A DNA stretch of 64,000 bases from Chaetoceros tenuissimus (Eukaryota > Bacillariophyta > Thalassiosirophyceae > Chaetocerotales > Chaetocerotaceae), in the NCBI GenBank assembly GCA_021927905.1, contig BLLK01000027.1, positions 558,001-622,000 on the forward strand, given 5' to 3'. Of this stretch, positions 21,017 to 31,770 are shown one piece after another; positions within the stretch are counted from its first letter, which is position 1; each line of letters starts with the position of its first letter. The notes beneath the pieces were generated by a model. The model saw only the letters and a program-made list of their open reading frames with translations, ran no database searches and was not told the origin of the DNA. Position numbers and translations under genes: made by a program.

Positions 21017-21796
21017 ATGCCTAACGTACACGGACTGTTCTCAAATCGCGACGAGGAGGAAAATGATAATACAAACTCTCGTTACGTCGGTGGGGTATCG
21101 TCGCAAGGAGGAGGGTCAGGCCTTGCTGTTGAACCGGACACTAATGATGCTTCAAATCTCATGTCGGCGATTCGCAACAATGCTGAAGATGGATCTGCAG
21201 GTGAGGAGAGCGAGAGGCCAGCACGCACAATCACCTTGTATAGAAGTGGATTCACAGTTGACAACGGTTTTCTTAGAAGATTAGATGATCCAAATAACTC
21301 TGAGTTCCTCCGTGATCTTGCAAAAGGAATTGTACCAAGAGAACTTCAAGAAGGAGGAAGTAGCGAAGGGAAAACTGTTGGTTTGGTTGATAAAAGACAC
21401 ATGGAATATGAAGATGATAATGCTGCAGGAGCATCTGCGGCTCAGAGAACACCCTCTTTTCATGGGGAAGGACAGTCGCTTGGATCCACCGCTGCAGCTC
21501 CAGAAGGAGGTATTATTGATCCTGCAACCACTTCCTCCATGGAATTCACTGTAGATGACTCTAATCCAACCACTGTCATCCAAGTGCGTTTATTGAACGG
21601 AAAAAGACTGAAGGTCAAAATAAATGTTTCTGCTTCGATCTTGCAACTTGTACATCATATCCAAGCCAGTGGAGATGCAGGCGAAGAAAGTTACGTCCTA
21701 AGTGCTGGATTTCCACCAAAAATTGTAGACGATTTGAACAAGAGTATTGATGAGAGTGGACTAAAGGGTAGTCAAATCATTCAGAAAAAGGCTTGA
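21017..21796 (+). CDS. NSFL1C: p47/Shp1-type CDC48 cofactor (SEP and UBX domains)
   Basis: Single exon, 259 aa from the ATG at 21017 (the upstream TTG at 20996 is not used). Residues about 73-115 form the SEP domain (TITLYRSGFTVDNG, RRLDDPNNSEFLRDLAKGI). Residues about 183-259 form a UBX domain (TTVIQVRLLNGKRLKVKINV, YVLSAGFPPKIVDD), where the FPP turn is close to the canonical FPR/FPP CDC48-binding loop. p47 adaptors recruit the AAA ATPase p97/CDC48 to ubiquitinated substrates and membrane fusion. The usual N-terminal UBA domain is not visible and the protein is about 110 residues shorter than animal p47, so it is closer to short plant PUX or UBXN2A/B-like forms. Confidence 0.82.
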   Translation: MPNVHGLFSNRDEEENDNTNSRYVGGVSSQGGGSGLAVEPDTNDASNLMSAIRNNAEDGSAGEESERPARTITLYRSGFTVDNGFLRRLDDPNNSEFLRDLAKGIVPRELQEGGSSEGKTVGLVDKRHMEYEDDNAAGASAAQRTPSFHGEGQSLGSTAAAPEGGIIDPATTSSMEFTVDDSNPTTVIQVRLLNGKRLKVKINVSASILQLVHHIQASGDAGEESYVLSAGFPPKIVDDLNKSIDESGLKGSQIIQKKA

Positions 21797-22713
21797 TTTG
21801 TTTACGTACGTGAAAATTCTTCATGAATCGTGCTTCACGTCGCATTTTCAAACTAAAAATAGAAATCATTTTTTCTCATGTCCTTTCATCTTTAGTGCGT
21901 GGATCTAGTCCATCGAATATTCTGTATGCATATCTTGACTCCTTGGTTTAGTTTTAATAAAAAGGAAAAAATAAGTGGAAATTTCCATGTAAAGATGAAG
22001 ATTTTTTAGGATTTGTTAGATAATTTGCCTTCACTTCCCTTTCATGCTCCTCTAATTGTAACAAAAGGATTTTCCTCCCAAGCTCAACAGTTGCAATCCA
22101 TAGTCCAAGTACCGCGCGAGATTCACCTGTTCTGTGTCCAGCCTTGGCATTCATCTCAACATTATACTCGCCTCCTCAAAGCTTCAGCTCCGAGCAGTGA
22201 TCGAACTACGGCACTCTACTCATGGACAACCGTCGAATTACCCAGATGTGAGAAAAACCCGGTAATTTCAAGAAAAAATATCTATATATATGCCAGAGAC
22301 AGAACAACGGATCTTTTTTCTTTCCAAGTAATATGACACCTAAAATCGTGTAGAATAAGTGAAATAATTTCTAAATCAGTTCAAATTTGAATAGACAGTC
22401 TAGACAGGACAATTACAGTACAAATCAACTAACATGCCCATGTGATATATATGGCTATCTAATTAGCTACTTAGAAATTCAGTGAAAAATACTACGAGTA
22501 ATACGTACGTAGTGTCCACAAAACAAAACAAAAAATGAACCTCCAGCCATCGGCCAGCGGCCAGCAGCCAGCAACAATACAATACCTACGTACTGATGGA
22601 TACTTTTAAATTTCGTAATGATGTTTTGCTAGTCTCGTAACAACTCTTTTCGTGTAGATCTACTTTCATCATCTCATCTTTGTAATCGTTTACAAAAGAA
22701 TATTTTATTGAAT
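21797..22713. other. Gene-poor region
   Basis: Around 0.9 kb downstream of p47. It contains a CAGC/GGCCAGC-rich simple-repeat patch at 22545-22574, the inverse of TTACTCGTA at 22493-22501, and alternating TACGTACGTA at 22502. The part 22020-22230 is less AT-rich than its surroundings and has short ORFs on both strands. No protein or RNA family is recognised there. Confidence 0.4.
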
Positions 22714-23031
22714 ATGATTTGGAAGAGAATATTGCCATCTGAGGGGGGTTCATCTGGACCCTTAGTTCTTTCAATCTATAATCCAAGTGAAAGTAGTCAA
22801 CTGTCAAAAGAACCTACATCTGGACCATCATTGATGCCCTCATCATCACCAGAATCTATGAAACCATCAGGCTTACCTTCGAACGACCTGTCTTCTGTAC
22901 CATCATCCCAACCAAGTTCTAGCCCAAGTCTAAGCAGCAAACCATCGGAAGTACTTTCTACTGGCCATTCAGCAATTCCTTCAACTGCTCCTTATGTGTC
23001 AATGGAACCATATGGAATTCCATCTACATAG
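22714..23031 (+). pseudogene. Pro/Ser-repeat relic of a diatom surface protein
   Basis: An ORF of about 105 codons with PSxxPS-like repeats (GPSLMPSSSPESMKPSGLPS, PSSQPSSSPSLSS). Such Pro/Ser linkers are common in diatom secreted or cell-wall proteins, where they join globular domains. Here neither a signal peptide nor any flanking domain is found, and the sequence stops at 23031 followed by unrelated AT-rich DNA. I read it as a fragment left from a larger gene; a short single-exon low-complexity gene is the alternative. Confidence 0.4.
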
Positions 23032-23957
23032 CCCAGTGTATCAGTCCTGATTATTGGCGTTTGTAGGTCCTATTATGTGCCTTGATCATATCATTGAGTG
23101 AACCACATACAACACCAAATGCTTGACCTATGTTCTTGCCTATTGATGCTGAGAATTCTACATTGGCTGGTTTATTTTTTCGCTTTTGTTCATCAATGTC
23201 TAGAGTTTGTATCGAGATTTCGTTTCTCTTGATTAGTGGCGTTTGTGTGTAGTTTATACTGAGGCTTTGTTTGTCATTTACCAACTGGTGTTGTGAGTAG
23301 AGGAGTGGTAATTAGTGGCTGAGGAGGTATTATAAATGGATGGTGTGTGATGAAAGGTACCGTGAACGTGTGAATAATAATGTTGATTTCTGAACAAATC
23401 GACCATGACGTCAGATTTGTCTTTAACGACATTTTTACTCTACGATGAAATTGTAACATTTATGGTATTTGCCGTACGTAAAAATGTTACTCACGTAGAA
23501 AATATCAAGCAGAAAGGGCTTAAGTACCGACACGCTCGCTCGTCGCTCGTCTCTTTGCACAAAATTGAGAAGCTGGTATTTTCAAGTCGATACACAACAC
23601 ATGATGCAAAGAACAACTTGTCTACTTTACATTCTATTCACAAATATCTCTACCCATCAAAACTACTAGGCACCATGCTTTGTGTTCTAAATCTACATGT
23701 TATCATGTCTTGAAGTTTTTTGAAAAATTGGACGGTTGTCCAGGAGCCTCTCCTTAAAGCCATTCCTTGGATTCACTTAGCTTCCGGATTGGTAATTGTC
23801 GTTTGCTATTTGAAGATATTTTGAACATAAAGGTGAGGCAACAAAATATTTTCCTTCATTTTATATATTCATTTACATTTATCAATTTAATATAAATAAA
23901 TGAACATTGTTTATTCACTGTGCTTTGGCTAACAACGTTCTTGTTACGTTTTAAATA
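23032..23957. other. Gene-poor region
   Basis: Unassigned 0.9 kb. A minus-strand ORF at 23051-23284 (77 codons, containing NVEFSASIGKNIGQAF) has a somewhat protein-like composition but no start context or partners and may belong to the same decayed locus as the Pro/Ser relic. A short stretch at 23525-23560 has repeated CGCTCGTCGCTCGTC. Otherwise nothing is seen. Confidence 0.35.
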
Positions 23958-24433
23958 GCAATGGTGGGAAGGATTTTGAGACAGTATTCTCCTTTTTGGA
24001 GGACTCTGGTAGGCCCCTCTTGTTGGTAGGCTCTTCTCCCAGAGAGAGGCAATACACAAAAGGAAACCACGCTCCTTCCCCATTCAAGGTAAATCAAATC
24101 TTTCTTTTTCATTTCAATTGAAGTATTAATAACCAACACACTAACTCTGAATCTCTTATTTGTCATCAGCAAATACGATTTGACAGCTCCTGTTATCTCA
24201 CTGCGCATTCTCGGTTCCAAACGTCACTGGTAAGTGATTCGTGCTTCTTGTTCTTTAATTCAACTTTTTCAAATTCAATGATATTCTTATTCTCACCTTC
24301 TTCAATCGACCACTCTTATCTCTTACCAAAACAATCTCACTTCCACCTTCTGTAGTTTTCAATCGAATCAAGGTCTCATCTGTATCTGCTTCATTCCATT
24401 CCTTGACTGCAGACTGTCCTTCCTTCTGCAAGG
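23958..24433 (+). other. Candidate 5' exons of the Mad3-like gene
   Basis: Three frame-compatible pieces can be spliced to the large gene. 23958-24088 is open in one frame, follows TTTAAATAG and ends at CAAG/GTAAAT. 24171-24230 is bounded by TCATCAG and GTAAGTG. Then TGACTGCAG at about 24412 leads straight into the frame of the ATG at 24434. All joins are phase 0. No convincing upstream start codon is seen, so these may be exons with the true start further left, or chance. The minus-strand ORF over 24255-24569 is an alternative reading of the same DNA. Confidence 0.3.
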
Positions 24434-27400
24434 ATGAGGAAGCGAAGTAGGAAGAGAAACCATTCTTACTACGAAGCCAAAGTTCGCTCCTCAGAGCTTT
24501 TTGCTGCAAGATGTCAAGCATCTGAAGTGACTTCACTCGAATCTCTTCTTCGCATCTGTCGAGTAGCACCGGACCCTCTCAAAGATTGGCAAAAGTACAT
24601 TCAATACTACAAAAGTAAGAATGACCCTGAACAGGAATTTCAAATTCAACAACGATGTGTCAGAAGCTGTATCTACATGCCGCAATACAAGGATAGTGTA
24701 GAATTTGTAAAGGTGTTTATACTCTATGTAAAAATGTGTCAGGATCCTTTACAAGAGTTTAAGTTAGCATGGAAGTGTCGAGTTGGACGAAATATGGCCA
24801 TGTTTTGGATGAGTTGGACTTGGTTTGCGGAAAAGGCTGGAAATTATCGCTTGACTTTGAAATTGTTTGAAGAGTCGCTCCAGCAAGTAAAAGGGGAAAA
24901 GATGACTGTTGTCAAGGAGAGATTTGTTTGTTTCAAATTGAGAATGAGAGATTTAAGGATTGACTTGGATTCTTTGAGAAATGATGTAAAAGAGAAAGTG
25001 CAGACGACTCAGACTCCTCGTAGTCGTCGTTCTTCTGAGGTGAATAAGGTGAGTTGTAAAGGTGATGATTCTTATAATCGCGTCCCTCTTGGTTTACAAG
25101 TCACTGAATCGTCAAACTTTCCTTTCATTTTATCTAGATTGAAGTACAAGATGAGACTCAACTGCAGAAACACAGCGCTAAAGTCGTATCTGTATCGACT
25201 ACCGTCAGTGCATTGGCCAACATTTCCAACACTCCTACTGTCACTACTAAGAGACGTTCAGCAACAAAGCTTCGTGTTGACAATCCAAATATGGTTACTC
25301 CTCTCCCATCTGCTTCTACTTCTGTCAATGCACGGGTCAACCTTTCCAACACTATTACAACCAAGCGAAGTCATTCTCGATCCCCGAAACAACCATTGAA
25401 GAAGACCCGCAAGAGCAATGCAAATTCTACAATTGAAGAAGATCTTCGTATTCTTCAACAGCAGCAAAATGAGCAACTTCTTACTTTCAAAATTCTGAAA
25501 GAGGACAAACTTGACCGACAATCTTTGCTTCGATCTAGACAGAATAATCTGAAAAGACTGAAACATTCCAACGGGAAATTGCGCATCCAACAAACTCATG
25601 CTTGTACCGTCCTCTCTAAAATTCAAAGTGAATTAGCCGCTGCTAAAATCTCATCAGAAAGATACAGTGAAGACCGCGAGAATTTTGGTGAAAAGCTTCA
25701 AGCTACTCTTGACATTGTCAACGAGTTACATCATAAACGGAGAAATTAAGATGGTGTTTTTGCAAGACTTGAAAACAAGTGTGATGAAATGCGACAGCGT
25801 GAAAAGAGTATCGAAGAACAAGTCGAGAATGTCAAGACACAAGTTGAATCTGTGGTACACCAGGAAAAGCTCTTGGCCAAGGATGTACAGGATTTCAGGA
25901 ATGAAAAGCAGCAATGTGTTTCTTCCTTGACTCAAATGAGAAGTGACTCGGTTGCTCTAGATATGGAATTGACAAATGCGCAGCAGCTTGAGGTTGAGAC
26001 AAAGGTTGCTCTTGAGGCAAAGAAGGCTAAATTACAGTCAGAATGTGGACGTTTCGCTGTCACCAAGAATACGTTTGTAGAAAGAACTAAACATATAGAT
26101 GCAGAGACAAAGAATTTAGAGGAGACCCTACAACACATTGAACAACAAGTAGCCGTTCATAATGATGCTCTCAAGGTAGCTTTTGAAAAGTGCGTTGAGA
26201 TCCAAAAAGAGGAAAACCTTGATGTCAGTACAAACATGAATGATGCACGGCTTGATTTGGAATCTGCCATTGCTCGTCTTGACGACAAGAAGGCTGAACT
26301 TGCATCATATGAAATGGAAGCAAACGTTGTCAAGAAAGATCATTCTGTTCTACAGTTGGAGCTTAAAAAATTTCTGAACCTGAACCAAGAGATTGAGAAA
26401 CAAATGGAGGAGTTGAAGCTAGACCTGCAAAGTCGTAGAGAAGTAGAAATATCAAAAGCAGAGGAAAGAAAGCAGGAGATTGCAAAGATTGAAGAGGCAA
26501 AAAGAATGCTTTCTATCCATCAGCAACAATTCAAGGATTTGGAGGAAGTTGAAGCGTCTCATCAGTTGTATATTGAACAGCAGAAAGAAGCGTTGGACTC
26601 TTCTTTTGCAGACAAGAAGGTGAAGCTTTCAGAAATTGTGGAAGAGTTGGATTCAATACAAGACAAAATTGCCACTTTGAAGGAAGAATATGAAATCACC
26701 AAAGCAAAGTGCGCAGAGAGCATAGCTTCTGCTAGAAGTGTGGAATTTGATGCAAAACAAAGCCTTGAAAATGCAAAGAGGCTTCTCGAAAACAAACCAG
26801 ACTTGGAGTCTTTGGCGAAGTCTGAACAGACGAAGAGAGACCTAATTGAAGAAATCAACGCAAAGAAGCAAACTATACTATCCAGTAAGTATCATTTCAT
26901 TTATCCAAAACGAACTTGCCTATCATTTCTAACTCAATATTCACCTTGCTTGTAGACTATCCATTTCTTAACTCTATTGGTCTCTCATCCAACCCTAGTC
27001 AGTCACGGGAAGCACAGATTGAAGAGTCTCTTTACGATTTGAGAGAGTTTTGTAGGACCAGACTAGATCAAGCTAAAGCAACTTATGAGGCTCGTTGTCA
27101 AACTCATGAAGATGATGACATGAATGAAATTGATGGCATCGTTGATCAAGATGTAGATCATGACGACAGTTCTGAAAGTAGCGCTGCGGTGGAGAAATGG
27201 ACGATACAAACATGGAAAATGCAACACCCCACGTTCCTTGAATCAGGGCCTAATCTTTCTCTTGTTCAAGCTTTCCAAATGTGTACCGATGACAGGGTTG
27301 TAATTCAATTCAAGGATGCACGTGATGCAAGAGAGTTTCGTCAATTATTTTCTTCTGAAGACAATCCCTATATGATTACTGCACGATCAGGATTGACTTT

Positions 27401-30400
27401 ACGAAAAGTAATCCTTGAGAAGAAAGAGGTAGAACTACCTGTTGGAGAGAGTGTAATAATATCTACTTCTGTATCACGACTCCAGTCTTCAAATATGCTT
27501 ACTTCGCCACCGTTGCCATCAGAGACTTCTACTCCCTTCAATGCTACAATAAATCCAGACAACAGTGAAAGTAGTGATGACTCTTTTCACTTTCATATGG
27601 AAGTTGAAGAAAGTAGCGATGATGGCAGTGAAAGTAGTGATGACTCTTTTCACTTTCATATGGAAGTTGAAGAAAGTAGCGATGATGGCACAAAGAATTA
27701 CGAAGACAATGACTACAATGACAATGACGAAGAAGATGAAGACCAAACCGATTTTCAGCAGAGTATTACAAGAAGTGTACATCAAGAACACAATATTGAT
27801 TTTGTAACTCAATCGTAAGTATCAAAGTATCTTTTGCTTTTCAATGTAACCGTTCGACTTCAATATCTGATGTAACTAACCCTTATCTTCGGCTCTTTAC
27901 AGGCAAGCTACAACAAATTCTAGCAAGCCTCTACAAAGACGGGTAGTGTTTGACTCATTGGTAAAGGTAGCCTTCAAAGAAGCTGTCAACTCAAATCTAC
28001 TCCAATGCTTTGCAGATTGTGGAAAGAAGCTTTCTTTGCAAGCAGTGAGAATTAGTGACCCTGAAGTGACTGATATGTCCGAATTTTTTACAAACTTTAT
28101 GCAAAAGGTTGGAGTCAATCCTGACGATCAAAAGGCATTCGGGAATGGACGCATTCAAGTATCCTTTTTTATTGAACAAGTAAAAGGCGAAAACACATTG
28201 CCAGCGAATCTACAAAAGAGTGGAATTTATGCAATCATTGAAGAGATAGACGGCATCAAATATATTTTGAAGTTTGGTTGCAATATCAATGGCAACCGGC
28301 ATTTTGATTATAGGCTCAACCCTAAACAGAGTTTTGTTGTTGTTCAATTATTGGTTGGAGGATGGGATGACGACGAAGAGGCAATGAAAAATGAATTATT
28401 TAAATGCCTCGCTAGTTTAGCTGAATCGACAAACATGGATATCTCTGACGAATTCAAGTCCTTTCTTTCCATGATTGTGAATGGAGGACACGAGCATGGT
28501 CTCCTCAGGCCACTCGCATTTAGAGCAATGGAGAGTTTTTCAACTACACAATGTCACATCCAAACACATCGGAAACACAACCCACAGGAATTATTTGCCG
28601 GTGTTTCAACGAAGTACTATCAGAAAACAAAAGAACAAGTGGAAGAAAGTGTTGATATCTTGTTTGACAATGTTCAAAGCATATGTCAATCTAATAACCT
28701 ATCATCAGGAGATTATTTAAATACATGGAATGTTGCGGAAGAGTATTTGGATGAAGAAAAGAGAGGAAAGTACCTTTCAGCACAAGTGATGCTTTCAATG
28801 TATACAATTAGTCCTATTCCAGGTTACGAAAACAAGTTTGAGAACATGCTCGAGGGTGTTGAGAACCCGACGTCTTTGTTTGACACTAGCTTTTCCGACT
28901 CTCAAAGAGAAGATGCCAATGTGAAGTTTATTGCTCGTCTTCAGACTGCGGAAAACCAACCTGCATCACTTTTAGTTGCAAATTACAACCCTGAAGCAAC
29001 AGCTCATAGGAGTGAAAGGGATCTTCTAGCTGTTGCATGTTCTAACGGCTGGAAAATTGTTACTGAAATTATATTTGGTGATGAGAGAGACAATAAAAAC
29101 GCAAAGATTGTCTTGGTTTCGAAAAATCGTTCTGTCGTTATCTTTATGAACAGTGCAGGTACATGCCTTGATCCAACCGGAAAATTTTCGACAAGTTATC
29201 AGCGTGACGCGCTTTTTGCAATTCACGTAGTTCACAAAGTTTTAGATCGTTTCAATTGGAACGGAGAGAGCAGTCTTGGGAGTAAAGATACAGCATTCAT
29301 TGCCGGAATGTGGAGAGATAGATTGGGTATGTTTAATTTACATGCATCTGATATATCATTTAATTTGAAGGCGTTATTTGCAAGAGACATGTACAACACC
29401 AACATGTATGATGGTGACTTTTCAAAACTAAAAAGGCGCAGCAAATACATTACTTCAAGAGGAGACAAAATGCAAATCCGTCCAAAGGTAAGTAAAAAGG
29501 ATTCATTCAATGTCTGTTGGGATTCCTTCAACTCATCTTGTTTCTCGAATTTTCTAGTTCGAAAATAAAAAGGTTCATTTAATTGATACTTGTAACAAAG
29601 ATCTCAATGAGTTTATCCGCAAGGAATTCAAGGACAAGGAATACTTGAAGAGAGTTAGGAATGAGTCAAGGAACGAGGTAGAGTTTCAAAAAGGAGCTAC
29701 GATACTATTAGAACTCATTATTGCAAAATTCTTCGCGCAGAATAATCATTCTAACACAAACATCAGAAGTGATATCATTGGACATGTGTTAGATCATAGA
29801 TATGGAGATCCCAAGAAAAATCTTGCATTGATTCAAAACAATGGAAACTGGCGTTCTAACGAAGTTCAACAATTTCACGATATTATTATGTTCTATTATG
29901 GAAACAAATTAGAGGATAAGATACCAAAGCAGGGAATGAATCTTAAAAGGATTTCAATGGGAGTTCCAACAAGGTCAGATATAAATTGTTTCTTGTTCGT
30001 GTTTCTTTCAATACCTATTTCTTACAAATGTTTTTGCTTACAAAGGAGTGTTGTTCAATGTAAATGTTTTTGGAGTGAAAATCTCAAACCTAAAATCAAC
30101 AAGGGCAAAAAGGAAATGACATATGGAGACGTAATCAATGCACTTGGTCATTTGTTGAGAAAGTTAGAACTCGTGGAGAGACATAGTAATCACTTTATTA
30201 TTTTTGGAGTAGGCCAGCATATGTTAAGTACAAAACATCCAGGAAACCTGAGGGTTCAAGAATTATTCCGTGCAAGATTGAGTGCATATCAAAGGACTAA
30301 CATGCGCAATATGCGTGGGTTTACAAAACAATTCTGGAAAGATTTGACAAGAGAGGGAATCGAATTATACAAATATGTCGATGATGGGCCAAAATTGATT

Positions 30401-30472
30401 TTAATTGAAGAGGCGTCCGAGAAGGAAACTTATTTGATGAACAGAATGAAATTTTGGAAAAATTTAGATTAA
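24434..30472 (+). CDS. Giant Mad3/BUB1-like, coiled-coil protein with DUF6824-like C-terminus; internal in-frame stop
   Basis: Six exons (24434-25048, 25138-26884, 26956-27814, 27903-29487, 29558-29973, 30046-30472), all in phase, would encode about 1880 aa. Residues ~33-165 resemble the Mad3/BUB1 homology region I, a TPR-like fold of spindle-checkpoint proteins: DPLKDWQKYIQYYKS, QRCVRSC, DPLQEFKLAWKCRVGRN, FWMSWTWFAEKAGNY. A basic Ser/Thr-rich linker and ~450 residues of coiled coil follow. Then come an acidic segment with a duplicated 21-residue unit and a middle region I do not recognise. The C-terminal ~100 residues (FIIFGVGQHMLSTKHPGN, ending WKNLD) look like the diatom DUF6824 domain. 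No kinase domain or KEN box is visible. An in-frame TAA at 25747-25749 (codon 409) splits the coiled coil; the locus could also be two genes or a pseudogene. Checkpoint function is inference only. Confidence 0.6.
27564..27689 (+). repeat. Exact 63-nt in-frame tandem duplication
   Basis: Units 27564-27626 and 27627-27689 are identical, each encoding 21 residues of the Ser/Asp-rich segment (SESSDDSFHFHMEVEESSDD plus G). Complete identity, including third codon positions, indicates a recent slippage or duplication event. Confidence 0.95.
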
Positions 30473-30939
30473 ATGGCTATAATGCTCTAAGAAAGATCTA
30501 GAAGCTGGATTTACAGCAAATCGTTGCTGCTTACAATCAAAGTAATGTGTATAAATTGATAGTTCTTGCATTTACCTCAAAACATCACTCTACTTTCATA
30601 GATACTTGAATGACGACGAGTCAAGTCGCGTGTTCGAATGTTACCTTACTTGTTCTATAATAATCCTAAATATATCTATGTATTACTACGTAGATGCCAT
30701 CAATTTCATATGGATGTGGAATAGAGAGAAAAGGTAGACTAGAAAAGAAAAAAATGACGAAATAATGAAATAATCCTTTCCATCTTTGTCTCTTTCTTTC
30801 CCTTTTCTTTCTATTTTACAGTTCTTATGTTCCTAACACAACAAATCGGATGTTGTTGTGACAGATTCTTCGTAATAAATCCAAAACCCACAACACCCCA
30901 ATAAACTCTAACCTTATTCCAATCAAATTCCATCAAAAC
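30473..30939. promoter_or_regulatory. CIA30 upstream region, derived from the adenylate kinase promoter
   Basis: 467 nt between the giant gene and CIA30. From about 30601 it aligns with the adenylate kinase upstream region (39197 onward), including a near-60-nt identical T/C-rich block ending in TTTTACAG (30778-30835). TTTTACAG could be the acceptor of a 5' UTR intron shared by both genes. Confidence 0.7.
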
Positions 30940-30970
30940 ATGTTTTCAACTGCTGCTCGTCGTTTAACTA
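30601..30970 (+). repeat. Duplicated promoter, 5' UTR and presequence, copy A
   Basis: Direct repeat of 39197-39561. Shared blocks in order: GATACTTGAATGACGACGAG; the T/C-rich block at 30778-30835; GATTCTTCGTAATAAATCCA; AATAAACTCTAACCTTATTC; and the first 30 coding nt (ATGTTTTCAACTGCTGCTCG onward). Similarity ends within codon 11 of both genes. Small indels separate the blocks, so the copy is not brand new. Confidence 0.9.
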
Positions 30971-31770
30971 GTCTAATCCGTATCAGAAAGGAGATGTTTG
31001 AACTTTCATTAGAAAAACGGCAGTCAAACTCTTTTGACAAGCCGCAGTTGCCGATGCGACCACTTACCATCATTGACTTTAAGAGACATGATGATGCAGC
31101 AGATGCAAGAGCAGTTAGTATTGGTAGCAAGAAACAGGGTTGGAGAATATCAGATGATGAGGTTATTGGAGGCTATAGTCGAGGTACATTCACTCTCATG
31201 AACGACTTTCAAAACACTGATGTCACAAATCAAGATGATAGTGAGGATAAAAGGGAACAGGACAATGAGATGGATATGGAAAAATCTGACATTCAGCCAT
31301 TCGTTCGATGGCAGGGTAACATCGATACCAGGGTTGGTCCAAAATCGAGAGCTAAAAGATCGGGATTTTGTGCAATTAGATGTCCTGAATTCCCTGGTAG
31401 TATTCCAGTAGGAGCAAAATACAATGCACTTGAAATTCAATGCAGACCAGATGGTCGAACTTACACTTTCAATCTGAAGGTTCAAACTTACTTTCCAGAC
31501 GATTTGTATCAGAGTCTTATTACAGTTCAGCCAGAAGACATTGAAGAACATAAGCGTGATGGATTTGTTTCTGTTGTGCTGCCATTTCGTGATTTCTTAT
31601 TGACTAGTCATGGCACTGCGAAATCTCATCAGAGAAGCTTGGATGGGGGTATAGAACTACAGCATTTTGGTCTGACAATCATGGATGGAAGAGATGGTCC
31701 ATTCTGTTTTGACATATCGAAGATCCGACTGGTGAATTATGATTCTGTGGAGGAGAAGATCATCTCATAA
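30940..31770 (+). CDS. NDUFAF1: CIA30 / NDUFAF1-like complex I assembly factor
   Basis: Single exon, 276 aa. CIA30 proteins help assemble the membrane arm of mitochondrial complex I. The CIA30 beta-sandwich covers residues about 60-270: WRISDDEVIGGYSRGTFTL, an acidic insertion (about 88-118), FVRWQGNIDTRV, GFCAIRCPE, YNALEIQCRPDGRTYTFNL, FVSVVLPFRDFLLT, and FGLTIMDGRDGPFCFDISKI. The N-terminus MFSTAARRLTSLIRIRK is basic and amphipathic, fitting a mitochondrial presequence. Its first ten residues and the DNA upstream are copied from the adenylate kinase gene at 39532, so this start is strongly supported. Related CIA30-domain proteins act in plastids of some algae, but the presequence argues for mitochondria. 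Confidence 0.85.
   Translation: MFSTAARRLTSLIRIRKEMFELSLEKRQSNSFDKPQLPMRPLTIIDFKRHDDAADARAVSIGSKKQGWRISDDEVIGGYSRGTFTLMNDFQNTDVTNQDDSEDKREQDNEMDMEKSDIQPFVRWQGNIDTRVGPKSRAKRSGFCAIRCPEFPGSIPVGAKYNALEIQCRPDGRTYTFNLKVQTYFPDDLYQSLITVQPEDIEEHKRDGFVSVVLPFRDFLLTSHGTAKSHQRSLDGGIELQHFGLTIMDGRDGPFCFDISKIRLVNYDSVEEKIIS

Noticed and set aside
22020-22230. Possible structured RNA (RNase P-like or SRP-like) in a less AT-rich patch
   Set aside because: A short GGGAGGAAAATCC string on the minus strand recalls a conserved RNase P block, but no other conserved region could be found.
23051-23284. 77-codon minus-strand ORF
   Set aside because: Composition is somewhat protein-like, but no start context, partner exon or family could be found; described as part of a gene-poor region only.
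24255-24569. 104-codon minus-strand ORF overlapping the start of the giant gene
   Set aside because: It overlaps well-supported coding sequence antisense and has no upstream or downstream partner; the plus-strand exon model explains the region better.
25747-25749. Reassigned stop codon as explanation for the two internal stops
   Set aside because: The two loci have different stops (TAA and TGA), and all other genes in the window end at TAA, TAG or TGA in expected positions, so a changed genetic code is not supported.
30622-30650. tRNA T-arm-like string GTGTTCGAATGTTACC in the duplicated promoter
   Set aside because: No acceptor or anticodon stems around it, and the paralogous copy at 39218-39245 does not preserve it.
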